From Variovorax soli NBRC 106424 (lineage in GTDB: Bacteria; Pseudomonadota; Gammaproteobacteria; Burkholderiales; Burkholderiaceae_C), in the NCBI RefSeq assembly GCF_001591385.1, contig NZ_BCUU01000003.1, forward strand, positions 62,001 to 126,000: a DNA stretch of 64,000 bases. The letters are read 5' to 3'. A program made the translations under genes and the position numbers. How positions within the stretch are numbered: the stretch's first letter is position 1; the number at the start of each line of letters is the position of its first letter. Of this stretch, positions 16,003 through 22,352 are shown piece by piece. Under the pieces are notes generated by a model, which was not told the origin of the DNA, ran no database searches, and worked only from the letters and a program-made list of their open reading frames with translations.

Positions 16003-16301
16003 CAGTCCCACTCCAAGGTGCGCACCGTCTGGACGGTGCTCAGGTGCTGCTTCGCCATCAGGAGAAGCGCATCGACGTAGTCCGGGGGGAAGCAGCGCAT
16101 GTCCTGGCCAACGACCCGCAGGCCCGCGTGCGCCAGCATCAGCGCGAACTTGTCCAGGTGCTCGCTGAGCAGTCTTGAGACGGTCGCCTCGCTGACGCCC
16201 ATGGCCACAGCGATAGCCGCCTGTGATGCATCCCGCTGCGTCGCCTTGAGCACGCTCGAGACGATCTTGCGGGCGCGCTCGTCGGGCGGCTCGGGGGTCA
16301 C
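16002..16301 (-). CDS. CII-like transcriptional activator
   Basis: The 99-residue protein has a helix-turn-helix in ASQAAIAVAMGVSEATVSRL followed by LSEHLDKFALMLAHAGLRVV, matching the layout of lambda CII-type regulators (about 95 residues; HTH then ISRW...KFSMLLA). CII proteins activate the establishment promoters for repressor and integrase. Here the gene lies downstream of cro and upstream of replication genes, as in lambda. The direction and order fit; the exact family call is by pattern. Confidence 0.72.
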   Translation of the reverse strand: MTPEPPDERARKIVSSVLKATQRDASQAAIAVAMGVSEATVSRLLSEHLDKFALMLAHAGLRVVGQDMRCFPPDYVDALLLMAKQHLSTVQTVRTLEWD

Positions 16302-16424
16302 GATGCACTGCCTTGCACCGCATTTCGCGGGCTTTCATGCCGTTGCAGGTCCTGCAAGAAGGTGCAAGGAGCTGCATCGCGTCTTGCTGGTGCTTCCACC
16401 TGGGCCGGCTGAGACTGCGGCTCC

Positions 16425-16682
16425 ATGCACACAGAACTCCCAGACCCCGACCTGCCGCTGCCGCACGCCACCGGCGACGTCTTGCACAGCAGCACCCGGA
16501 CATCCATGTCCACCAACGCAGACCCGGATGCCAACCGACCAGCACGACTGTCGATCTGCACCACCAGGCTGGAGATGCGCGCTGTCGACGGCGAGCTGCT
16601 GATCCGCTTCGCCGAGCACCGAGCAGACCGGCTACCGGTGCGTCCCGCGGCCAACCGGCCGCAGTACCGGGGAAGGGCCTGA
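16425..16682 (+). CDS. Possible small plus-strand gene antisense to the early operon
   Basis: An 85-residue frame (MHTELPDPDLPLPHATGDVL, ... RLSICTTRLEMRAVDGELLI) has strongly GC-biased third positions, like its neighbours, but only a poor ribosome site. It precedes the better-supported plus gene at 16779 by 96 bp. The opposite strand is also open here (16298-16426 and beyond), so coding strand is uncertain. Function unknown. Confidence 0.35.
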   Translation: MHTELPDPDLPLPHATGDVLHSSTRTSMSTNADPDANRPARLSICTTRLEMRAVDGELLIRFAEHRADRLPVRPAANRPQYRGRA

Positions 16683-16778
16683 TGCGAAGTGCCGTCCTCA
16701 AAACTGTGGAGGGGCGCCCGCCCACTCGCGGCGTAGGCTCCAAATTCCCCAACTTGGACCCCGCAAGGGGCAGGCGAA

Positions 16779-17099
16779 ATGGAAAAGAAGCATGTCTTGA
16801 TGCTGGTGTCACTCAACGCAGCCAACGCCGCAATCGGACGAGCATTCCTGCAGCGGATCAAGACCAACGTCGACAGTGCTGCAGCACCGCTATGGATCGA
16901 TGCCCATGGAATCGGCGTGTTCATCACGACCGACCTCTCGATACGGCAGATGTGGGAGCACGCTTGGCCGGATTCCCTGACGTTGGATCAACGCATGGAT
17001 CTGAAGGACTTTCTTGTTCTCGAGGTTGGTCCTGGCTGGATGGCAGCGAACGGCAGCAAGGCGTCGGCGTGGTTGAACTCGCGCTTCCCGCGCTACTGA
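16779..17099 (+). CDS. Unknown plus-strand gene between cro and cII
   Basis: The 106-residue protein starts MEKKHVLMLVSLNAANAAIG with an AAGGGGCAGG-type site upstream and ends with ...GPGWMAANGSKASAWLNSRF. Text alternates hydrophobic strands and helices (APLWIDAHGIGVFITTDLSI, LTLDQRMDLKDFLVLEV), which looks like a folded soluble protein. It runs opposite to the early transcript, so it would be repressed by read-through when the lytic promoter is on; expression in the lysogen is plausible. I do not recognise the family. Confidence 0.68.
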   Translation: MEKKHVLMLVSLNAANAAIGRAFLQRIKTNVDSAAAPLWIDAHGIGVFITTDLSIRQMWEHAWPDSLTLDQRMDLKDFLVLEVGPGWMAANGSKASAWLNSRFPRY

Positions 17100-17358
17100 C
17101 GGGCCACGGCAGCACGTCCCCCAGCTTCATCGGCTCGCCCGAAAAGAACGACTTGCCCCAGGCAAGATTTGCGCGGCCAGACCAAGCAGCGGCCCAACGG
17201 ATAGGCGCACTGCTTGCTGCCCACAGGCAGACCTTCATTGCAATAGCGGCCACGCGCGACCGCGTCGGCCTCGAAGGCCGCTGGTCGCCAAACCCATGCC
17301 CTGCCGGCTCGTCGAAGTGCTCGGTGACCTCGATGCCTTTGATGTGGGGGGCGGGCAT
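16924..17358 (-). CDS. Possible gene directly after cro
   Basis: This frame starts at ATG 17358, one base after the cro stop codon (TGACATG), and encodes MPAPHIKGIEVTEHFDEPAG and then ANLAWGKSFFSGEPMKLGDV, both natural-looking. Beyond about residue 88 it is antisense to the plus gene 16779-17099 and becomes Ser/Pro-rich without clear structure. Either the true protein has an unstructured tail or the C-terminal part is not under selection. Function unknown. Confidence 0.42.
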   Translation of the reverse strand: MPAPHIKGIEVTEHFDEPAGHGFGDQRPSRPTRSRVAAIAMKVCLWAASSAPIRWAAAWSGRANLAWGKSFFSGEPMKLGDVLPWPVSSAGSASSTTPTPCCRSLPSSQDQPREQESPSDPCVDPTSGNPAKRAPTSAVSRGRS

Positions 17359-17359
17359 G

Positions 17360-17584
17360 TCAGGCGGCCTTCGCGGGTTCGGTTGCGACGAGTGGCCCAC
17401 GCAGCTGCACTGCGGGCTGCTGGTACAAAACAAGAAGGGCCTGGCACAAGCTGTAGCGGGGATCTTTGACCTTGCCAGTCGATATCTCGCTGATCGCGGC
17501 TTGGCTGCATTGGCATGCGCCTGCGATCTGCCCTTGGGTGAGCCCTCTTTTTGTCAGCTCCGAAATGATTGAGATCCAGTCCAT
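17360..17584 (-). CDS. Cro-like HTH repressor
   Basis: The 74-residue protein (MDWISIISELTKRGLTQGQI, AGACQCSQAAISEISTGKVK) is a compact XRE/Cro helix-turn-helix with little else, followed by a Gln/Ala tail. It is divergent from the repressor gene at 17651. Its ATG lies 7 bp past the -10 box of the promoter inferred at 17592-17620, so its mRNA would start at or next to the start codon. It should repress the maintenance promoter and open the lytic programme. Confidence 0.8.
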   Translation of the reverse strand: MDWISIISELTKRGLTQGQIAGACQCSQAAISEISTGKVKDPRYSLCQALLVLYQQPAVQLRGPLVATEPAKAA

Positions 17585-17591
17585 GGATCGG

Positions 17592-17621
17592 AATATATCG
17601 GTATGCCGATATCATTACAAT
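17592..17621. promoter_or_regulatory. Divergent immunity promoters with operator in the spacer
   Basis: On the minus strand TTGTAA (17620-17615), a 17-bp spacer and TATATT (17597-17592) form a good sigma-70 promoter for cro. The spacer and -10 overlap the inverted repeat ATATCGGTATGCCGATAT (17595-17612; 7-bp arms, 4-bp centre). On the plus strand TACAAT (17616-17621) is a possible -10 for the repressor gene, without a good -35, as expected for a weak maintenance promoter. Repressor binding would block the cro promoter directly. Confidence 0.7.
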
Positions 17622-17650
17622 AGGCAAACCGGTTTTCACGTTGGATCCCT

Positions 17651-18058
17651 ATGCGCAATCGAACCCCTTTCGGCGAACGCCTCGTGCTAGCGAGAAAGCA
17701 TGCAGGACTCAACCAAGTGCAACTCGCCAAGGCCATCGGGGTGAGCCAGTCGACCATTGCAGAGGCCGAAAAGGCAGGTCAAGGCTCTTCAAAGACGGCG
17801 CAGATCGCGGGCGTGTGTCGCGTCAACGCCCACTGGTTGGCCACGGGCGAAGGATCCATGTTTGGTCAGCCCTCGCAAGCTGTGCCCACCATGACGGTAG
17901 AAAGCGCCCTTCAGGTGCTGGCCGCCTCAATCGAAGGGATCAGTGAAGCCGGCGACCGAGCAAGTGCCTGCTCGATGTTGGCCACTTTCATTGACAACCC
18001 ACAAGGCAACATGGACATGGTGCCTCTGATCGCCAAGCGCCTAGCCCCGCGCAAGTAG
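17651..18058 (+). CDS. XRE-family repressor, first of two
   Basis: A 135-residue protein carries an N-terminal HTH (FGERLVLARKHAGLNQVQLA, KAIGVSQSTIAEAEKAGQGS) and the segment VCRVNAHWLATGEGSMFG typical of phage repressors. The C-terminal part (ESALQVLAASIEGISEAGDR...) is helical, perhaps for oligomerisation. There is no S24/LexA-type peptidase domain, so RecA-stimulated self-cleavage is not expected. It is divergent from cro and shares the operator region with it; it is the best candidate for the prophage CI. Confidence 0.8.
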   Translation: MRNRTPFGERLVLARKHAGLNQVQLAKAIGVSQSTIAEAEKAGQGSSKTAQIAGVCRVNAHWLATGEGSMFGQPSQAVPTMTVESALQVLAASIEGISEAGDRASACSMLATFIDNPQGNMDMVPLIAKRLAPRK

Positions 18059-18070
18059 CCCCATCCAAAT

Positions 18071-18084
18071 TATCGGTATACCGT
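18071..18084. promoter_or_regulatory. Second operator before the second repressor
   Basis: TATCGGTATACCGT contains the 10-bp palindrome CGGTATACCG and matches the inner part of the operator in the cro promoter (ATCGGTATGCCGAT). It lies 10 bp before the ATG of the gene at 18094, and another half-site, ACCGATAAG, lies just inside that gene (18100-18108). A shared regulator for both sites is likely. Confidence 0.6.
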
Positions 18085-18093
18085 TTTCTACCA

Positions 18094-18549
18094 ATGAAAA
18101 CCGATAAGTTGAATGTCATTCATCCGACAGGGCTCGCCTATCGCCTGAAGCTGATTCGTGGCGAGCGAGGGCTGACCCAGGAGCAACTTGCCGAGAGGGC
18201 CGGCATCTCGCAGAGCGCGATCGGCAACATCGAGTCCGGCCACCGCAAGCGCCCCCGGGATCTAGTCGCAATCGCAACCGCCTTGGGCGTCACACCAGAA
18301 TGGCTCGAGACTGGCCATAGCGGCCTGGTAGCCCCAGAACAAACTTTCGAGAAACGCGCCTGTGCGCCTGAGCCTCACTCAATCCGCCTGGCAATGGAAC
18401 TCCTGGGGCGACTGGCTATCAAGCAGCGCCCCACCCTCCGCAAGAACCTCGGCAACCTCCTCGTCGAGCTGGTCGAGCACCCTGACGACCCCGACGTGAT
18501 CGAGCAAACCATCACGGACATCGAGAGATTCTTCGGGCCGGCGACGTAG
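18094..18549 (+). CDS. XRE-family repressor, second of two
   Basis: The 151-residue protein has an HTH at residues about 15-70 (YRLKLIRGERGLTQEQLAER, AGISQSAIGNIESGHRKRPR, ...LGVTPEWLETGHSGLV) and a helical C-terminal domain (HSIRLAMELLGRLAIKQRPT...) without peptidase motifs. Sequence similarity to the first repressor is limited to the HTH fold. An operator matching the one at the cro promoter lies immediately upstream. It may be a second immunity regulator or an anti-repressor-like partner. Confidence 0.78.
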   Translation: MKTDKLNVIHPTGLAYRLKLIRGERGLTQEQLAERAGISQSAIGNIESGHRKRPRDLVAIATALGVTPEWLETGHSGLVAPEQTFEKRACAPEPHSIRLAMELLGRLAIKQRPTLRKNLGNLLVELVEHPDDPDVIEQTITDIERFFGPAT

Positions 18550-18628
18550 GGATGCCGATCCCTCCCCAAACTTGAGGATGGCTGCACCGCTGCGGTGCAT
18601 TACATCTGGGGTATTGGAGAGAGGGAAG

Positions 18629-19309
18629 ATGCGGAAATCGATGTTTGCCGCCGCGGTCGTCGCGGCGTGCGCGGTGCTGGCGGGTTGCGCATCGCAGGTC
18701 ATGAGCACGACCCCGACCAAGTCGTATCAGGTCGGTCAGCGAATTCAGGCAGCGCCCGGAGACGTTATCTTGTCGTCCCAGGCGGGGCAGATTCGAACCG
18801 TTCGGCGCTGGGTAGGCATCCTGAACTCCCCCGACGGCTGGGAATCCACCATCGCCAAGGATTCCAGTTTCCTGCGCAGGGAGCTGATCTACTCCGGGCT
18901 CTCCGGATCAACCATCGAGATCAGCTACCGGGAGTTCCGCGGTGAGCTCGCTGCACCGGCGTTCTACCAATCCGCGAAATACGACCTGGCTGCGTCCAAG
19001 GAGATCAGCTTCAAGAACTTCAGGTTCCGCGTGGACTCGGCCGACAACAACGGCATGACCGGCATCCTGCTGAGTGACGGCGTGACTACCGCCACTGATC
19101 CGCCGCCTCCGCACGGACAGAAAGCCGGCCCCACTGGGAAAGACACGCTGCAAGCCCAGGCCGTAGCTCGTGCCCAAGCGTGCTCCGCCCAACCCGTAGC
19201 CACGCTGACTGCCAACGGGCCAGGCTTCGAAACCTACAGCGTCCCCTGCTCCAACGGCGATGCGCTGACGATTCGATGTGAGTTCGGGAACTGTCGGTTG
19301 CTGCGGTAG
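18629..19309 (+). CDS. Prophage-encoded lipoprotein
   Basis: The 226-residue protein begins MRKSMFAAAVVAACAVLAGC, a type II signal peptide with lipobox LAGC and an excellent GAGAGGGAAG site just before the ATG. The mature part is beta-rich (SYQVGQRIQAAPGDVILSSQ, ELIYSGLSGSTIEISYREFR) and ends with four cysteines, two in VPCSNGDALTIRCEFGNCRL, which probably pair. It is a candidate surface or periplasmic lysogenic-conversion protein. I do not recognise a family. Confidence 0.78.
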   Translation: MRKSMFAAAVVAACAVLAGCASQVMSTTPTKSYQVGQRIQAAPGDVILSSQAGQIRTVRRWVGILNSPDGWESTIAKDSSFLRRELIYSGLSGSTIEISYREFRGELAAPAFYQSAKYDLAASKEISFKNFRFRVDSADNNGMTGILLSDGVTTATDPPPPHGQKAGPTGKDTLQAQAVARAQACSAQPVATLTANGPGFETYSVPCSNGDALTIRCEFGNCRLLR

Positions 19310-19415
19310 AAAGTTCGCCCTTCGAAGCCTGACGAGTGCAACATCCGTGACCTTTCCCACTACATCGGCAAGCCGTTAATAACAGTATGGCCAAACCCAA
19401 CATCGCAAATTTGAT

Positions 19416-19823
19416 ATGCTTTGGCGATTCGCTACCTACGTAACCGCGCACGGCAGGAATGATGTACAGGACACCATTGACCGTTACAACGATGACGACG
19501 CAACCACTTTCGAACGTGCCGTCAAGCATTTGGCGGTATCTACTAAAGACAAATGGGATGAGCCGCATGCCAAGAAACTGAAGGGCGACACAGATCTGTA
19601 TGAGATCAGGTATCGAGCGAACCGATGTGCGACGCGAGCCATTGGATTCTTCGACGATCAAACATTCATCATCACCCTGATTTGCACTCACAAACAGAAT
19701 GTCTACAAACCTCCGAATTGGCTCAAAACTGCGAGGCAACGCGCAAAGTCCCTCCAAGAGGGAGTCGGTGCGACAAGTCCTCTCCAGATCTTTGGAGAAG
19801 ACATTTCTTCGGATGAAGACTAG
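19416..19823 (+). CDS. HigB/RelE-like toxin (phage Gp49-like)
   Basis: The 135-residue protein has the Gp49-like/HigB core: ERAVKHLAVSTKDKWDEPHA, KKLKGDTDLYEIRYRANRCA, TRAIGFFDDQTFIITLICTH, KQNVYKPPNWLKTARQRAKS. The DLYEIRYR strand, the GFF...FIIT strands and the C-terminal basic helix with K-QN-P are the usual ribosome-dependent RNase frame. The family cleaves mRNA on ribosomes; that activity here is inferred. The stop overlaps the antitoxin start by 11 bp, in the toxin-first order of higBA. Confidence 0.8.
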   Translation: MLWRFATYVTAHGRNDVQDTIDRYNDDDATTFERAVKHLAVSTKDKWDEPHAKKLKGDTDLYEIRYRANRCATRAIGFFDDQTFIITLICTHKQNVYKPPNWLKTARQRAKSLQEGVGATSPLQIFGEDISSDED

Positions 19824-20319
19824 GCCTGCATCACGCCATGCCTATGTCAAGGCTGAAGTGGTCACTGCTCTGGCTCATCAGGTGCGTGCTATTCGCTTGC
19901 AACGCGGTTGGACGCAGGCGCAGTTGGCTAAGCAACTGGGAACTACTCAAGCAGTTGTTTCTAGGCTTGAAGATCCGTCCTACGGTCGAATTACCCTCAG
20001 CACCTTGTTCGACCTAGCCAAGGTCTTCGATACCGGACTCGAAGTGAAGTTTGTGTCGACCGTGTCGATGCTTCAAAGAACCTTTGTCCCGGATGCGCAG
20101 GCCAGAGAGGTTCCGTCGTTCGCAGAAGAGGAAGATCTTGTCTGCTTCTACAGTCCAAAGGAAACGTCGGCTGTCCTTTTCCGTGCCCAGGAGCCTGTCT
20201 TCAAGTCGAGCGTTTCTGCACACGTCTCCACCTTCGCTCACAACCTCACGATTCTCCCTTCGACTTTCCAAACACCTCCAATAGAGGTGAATCTCGGCAG
20301 GAGTGCGATCAATGTCTGA
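19813..20319 (+). CDS. XRE antitoxin with long C-terminal extension
   Basis: The 168-residue protein starts at ATG 19813 (MKTRPASRHAYVKAEVVTAL). The HTH (HQVRAIRLQRGWTQAQLAKQ, LGTTQAVVSRLEDPSYGRIT) is followed by LSTLFDLAKVFDTGLEVKFV, the usual HigA end. About 80 extra residues then follow (ARE, EEEDLVCFYSPKETSAVLFR, ...STFQTPPIEVNLGRSAINV), which ordinary HigA proteins of about 100 residues do not have. The stop overlaps the third gene. The extension may bind the third protein, like the chaperone-addiction tails of some antitoxins. Confidence 0.8.
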   Translation: MKTRPASRHAYVKAEVVTALAHQVRAIRLQRGWTQAQLAKQLGTTQAVVSRLEDPSYGRITLSTLFDLAKVFDTGLEVKFVSTVSMLQRTFVPDAQAREVPSFAEEEDLVCFYSPKETSAVLFRAQEPVFKSSVSAHVSTFAHNLTILPSTFQTPPIEVNLGRSAINV

Positions 20320-20677
20320 TATGGAAGCACCACCCAAACCCCCCGTATTTCGGCGCTCAACAAGCGCTCCGAGCATCTACGTGGAAGGCATATCCCAAAT
20401 GATGGTCGGCTTTCCGAACAGCAGGATGCTGCTTCACAGCCTTGTCACGAAGGACGCCGAAGGCACCGAAGTTCGCCATGTCGCATGCGAGCTCGTCATG
20501 CCAACCTCAGCCGTCCTGGAGACAGCAAAAGTTCTCCTTGCCCAGTTGGCACTCAACAAAGAACAGTTGGTGGCTAGTGGCAGCGAATGGCTAAGTAAGT
20601 TCCAAGAAGCGCTTGCCGACGTTGAATCGGTCTCGAATGAAGAAGTTGGAACTCCTACTGACCAGTACGCGAGTTAG
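20312..20677 (+). CDS. Third protein of the toxin-antitoxin operon
   Basis: The 121-residue protein starts at ATG 20312 (MSDMEAPPKPPVFRRSTSAP), 8 bp inside the antitoxin gene. After a proline-rich lead it has beta-beta-helix text: IYVEGISQMMVGFPNSRMLL, HSLVTKDAEGTEVRHVACEL, VMPTSAVLETAKVLLAQLAL. The layout is reminiscent of small DUF3467-type proteins and, loosely, of SecB strands, but I cannot assign it. Overlap and a shared terminator make it a true member of the operon. A partner of the antitoxin extension is a reasonable guess. Confidence 0.7.
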   Translation: MSDMEAPPKPPVFRRSTSAPSIYVEGISQMMVGFPNSRMLLHSLVTKDAEGTEVRHVACELVMPTSAVLETAKVLLAQLALNKEQLVASGSEWLSKFQEALADVESVSNEEVGTPTDQYAS

Positions 20678-20699
20678 TAGGTCGCGCAGCGAGCGCAGA

Positions 20700-20722
20700 G
20701 CCTGCTTTGGCGGGCTTTTTTT
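20700..20722 (+). terminator. Terminator of the three-gene toxin operon
   Basis: A 6-bp stem (GCCTGC / GCGGGC with one G-T pair, loop TTTG) is followed by seven T residues. It closes the 19416-20677 operon and abuts the end of the converging minus-strand gene at 20721. Confidence 0.75.
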
Positions 20723-20939
20723 ATTTCCCGATCTTTGAGTTCAGTGTCTCGGCAAGGTAGTTGGTTGCTAGCACCTGGGCGACCTGCACGGTACATCGTG
20801 TCTGTTCCTCAGGGACAGCGCCCCCGCCCAGACTTGTCTGCACAAGTTCCTTCGCGAGTTCGAGTTGTTCGCGCGTCACCGCGTGTGCGCGGACAAGCAT
20901 CGTCTCCTGGAAGGCATTGGTTACTGAATCTCTGGACAT
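20721..20939 (-). CDS. Small unknown protein with TNYLAETL motif
   Basis: A 72-residue mostly helical protein (MSRDSVTNAFQETMLVRAHA, VTREQLELAKELVQTSLGGG). Its end, ATNYLAETLNSKIG, matches PTNYVAESLDSAFD of the neighbouring protein (20980-21255), which suggests common ancestry or a shared binding partner. It lies 40 bp downstream of that gene on the same strand and converges on the toxin operon. Function unknown. Confidence 0.6.
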   Translation of the reverse strand: MSRDSVTNAFQETMLVRAHAVTREQLELAKELVQTSLGGGAVPEEQTRCTVQVAQVLATNYLAETLNSKIGK

Positions 20940-20979
20940 GTGCTTGGCCTTCCATATGGAAAGCTCACAGTATGAAGCG

Positions 20980-21255
20980 TCAGGGCGCGTCGGCCGGGGA
21001 TGTCAAGAACTGCACCGCAAACTCAAACCCCTGATCGAAAGCGCTGTCCAGGCTCTCGGCCACGTAGTTCGTCGGGACTTGACTCAATCGACTCGTCTGT
21101 CCGCTGCTGTGATGCACGTAGATATGGAAGGGCCATGAATCGCTCAATATGTCGTACCCGGCAACCACTTCAATGCGCGACCCCAGGTACGTGCCTTGCA
21201 TCACATGACGTGGTCCAGTCTCGGTTTGCACCTTGTTCTCAACCATGCCCTGCAT
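20980..21255 (-). CDS. Small unknown protein with TNYVAESL motif
   Basis: The 91-residue protein starts at ATG 21255, five bases after AAGGAGG (better placed than an ATG three codons later). It is beta-rich (RHVMQGTYLGSRIEVVAGYD, SWPFHIYVHHSSGQTSRLSQ) and then has PTNYVAESLDSAFDQGFEFA, recalling small Burkholderiales proteins of about 90 residues with a beta sheet and one helix. It begins a two-gene minus-strand unit with 20721-20939. Function unknown. Confidence 0.68.
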   Translation of the reverse strand: MQGMVENKVQTETGPRHVMQGTYLGSRIEVVAGYDILSDSWPFHIYVHHSSGQTSRLSQVPTNYVAESLDSAFDQGFEFAVQFLTSPADAP

Positions 21256-21279
21256 CGCACCTCCTTGGAAAGGCCCAGT

Positions 21280-21482
21280 ATGACCCTTCGCTCTCCGAGC
21301 AGGTACAATGCCCCTCTTGCCTGCGCAGGGCAACGCCGAATCTCACGGCGGCACGTCGGACAAGAGCCACCACGACGAGAAAAACTATAGGTGACTCCCG
21401 CATGAGAATGTGCCGTAACGTGGGTCGCGTAAGTGCCCACGACCACGTTCTTGAAGCCCGCCCTACGCGGGCTTTTTTCATT
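21280..21482 (+). ncRNA. Candidate small RNA with promoter and terminator
   Basis: ATGACC (21280-21285), 18 bp, then TACAAT (21304-21309) is a fair sigma-70 promoter. About 145 bp downstream, a perfect 8-bp hairpin (21454-21474, AAGCCCGC / GCGGGCTT) is followed by six T residues. The predicted RNA of about 165 nt carries no long frame; one 28-codon frame starts at 21308 within the -10 itself and is unlikely to be translated. It is divergent from the 20980-21255 gene and may be a phage sRNA. Confidence 0.4.
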
Positions 21483-21678
21483 CCTGCCGTCGCCGGAGTC
21501 CCTCCCGATACAGGATTCCTCCCACCTCACCAAGTGCGGCCCAGTCATTCCCCGACAGGCCCGCCAGGTCCATCCATGCGGCGAGCTTTGCAATGGCGTC
21601 GTCCAGGCCCATTGTGCTCTGCTGGGCATCCAACATTTCGGCTTGCTCTTCAAAGAAACTGATGGTCGGGTGGATCAT
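21478..21678 (-). CDS. Small unknown acidic protein
   Basis: A 66-residue protein (MIHPTISFFEEQAEMLDAQQ, ...AIAKLAAWMDLAGLSGNDWA) is mainly helical and ends ILYREGLRRRQE. It starts at ATG 21678; the longer frame upstream to 22176 looks like noise. It ends at the sRNA terminator. The 227 bp between it and 21906 show nothing I can support. Function unknown. Confidence 0.5.
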   Translation of the reverse strand: MIHPTISFFEEQAEMLDAQQSTMGLDDAIAKLAAWMDLAGLSGNDWAALGEVGGILYREGLRRRQE

Positions 21679-21905
21679 CGCGCAACTGTGCACTCCTCTT
21701 CGGCGCCAGACAAGCGAGACGCGACAGCCGCAGGCATCGACGAACCGCCGCGTTGGCGGGTGCAATAAGCGCCCTCTACCAGCGCCTGGCGACTGTCGGC
21801 CTGAAGGATAGACGGTAAGACTGTAGGTTTCGTTCCTCAAGGCGCCGTCCTCGCGTAGGCCATGGCGCCATGCGCATCGGAAGCCGGCCTGCCCCAACTT
21901 CACCG

Positions 21906-22283
21906 TTACGCACCAAGTGAATCGAGTCGAGCCTTCAATTGGTTCACGGTCTCTTCCAGTTCTTTCCGCTTCGCAGCACGCTGCTCGAGCGCCTTCCCGA
22001 AGTCGACCATCAGCACGATAAATCCGATTGCCAAGGCGTTGAAGATGTGAACTGCAAACGTGAAGATCTGCCCACGGGTGGCTTGGCCAGTGGTCGCCAG
22101 AAACTCGAATGCCCCGTAGGCCGAGTTGGCGAGGAACACTGCTATGAGCAGCCGGTAACCCCAATTCCGGGCCCAACGCAAGAGGATTGCCCGCCGCCCC
22201 TCCTCAAGGGCGTAGATAGAGACAGCCAGCGCAGCCACGCTGAAGAGTGTCGTCAAGATGAGGCTGAGAAGCGCGATGTCCAT
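21906..22283 (-). CDS. Small membrane protein with coiled-coil tail
   Basis: The 125-residue protein has three predicted membrane helices (MDIALLSLILTTLFSVAALA, LLIAVFLANSAYGAFEFLA, FTFAVHIFNALAIGFIVLMV) and a C-terminal cytosolic coiled coil (KALEQRAAKRKELEETVNQL...). This arrangement is seen in several phage superinfection-exclusion and defence membrane proteins, but no family is recognised. It lies in the cargo zone. Confidence 0.68.
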   Translation of the reverse strand: MDIALLSLILTTLFSVAALAVSIYALEEGRRAILLRWARNWGYRLLIAVFLANSAYGAFEFLATTGQATRGQIFTFAVHIFNALAIGFIVLMVDFGKALEQRAAKRKELEETVNQLKARLDSLGA

Positions 22284-22352
22284 TGCGCGAGCATAGAACA
22301 GCGCAATCGCCCTTCGCGTCCTACCAGTGAGGGGCTGGCGCCCGCCCCTCGC

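Noticed and set aside
16298..16927. 209-codon minus-strand frame linked by ATGA overlaps to the post-cro frame and to cII
   Set aside because: The coupling looks attractive, but the sequence is Ser/Ala/Arg-rich and mostly antisense to a better-supported plus-strand gene. The last 42 codons (16298-16426) could still be a small gene.
17651..18549. LexA-type self-cleaving repressor
   Set aside because: Neither repressor extends into an S24 peptidase domain; both stop at 135-151 residues with helical C-termini.
21308..21394. 28-residue frame (MPLLPAQGN...)
   Set aside because: Its ATG overlaps the inferred -10 box and there is no ribosome site, so translation is unlikely.
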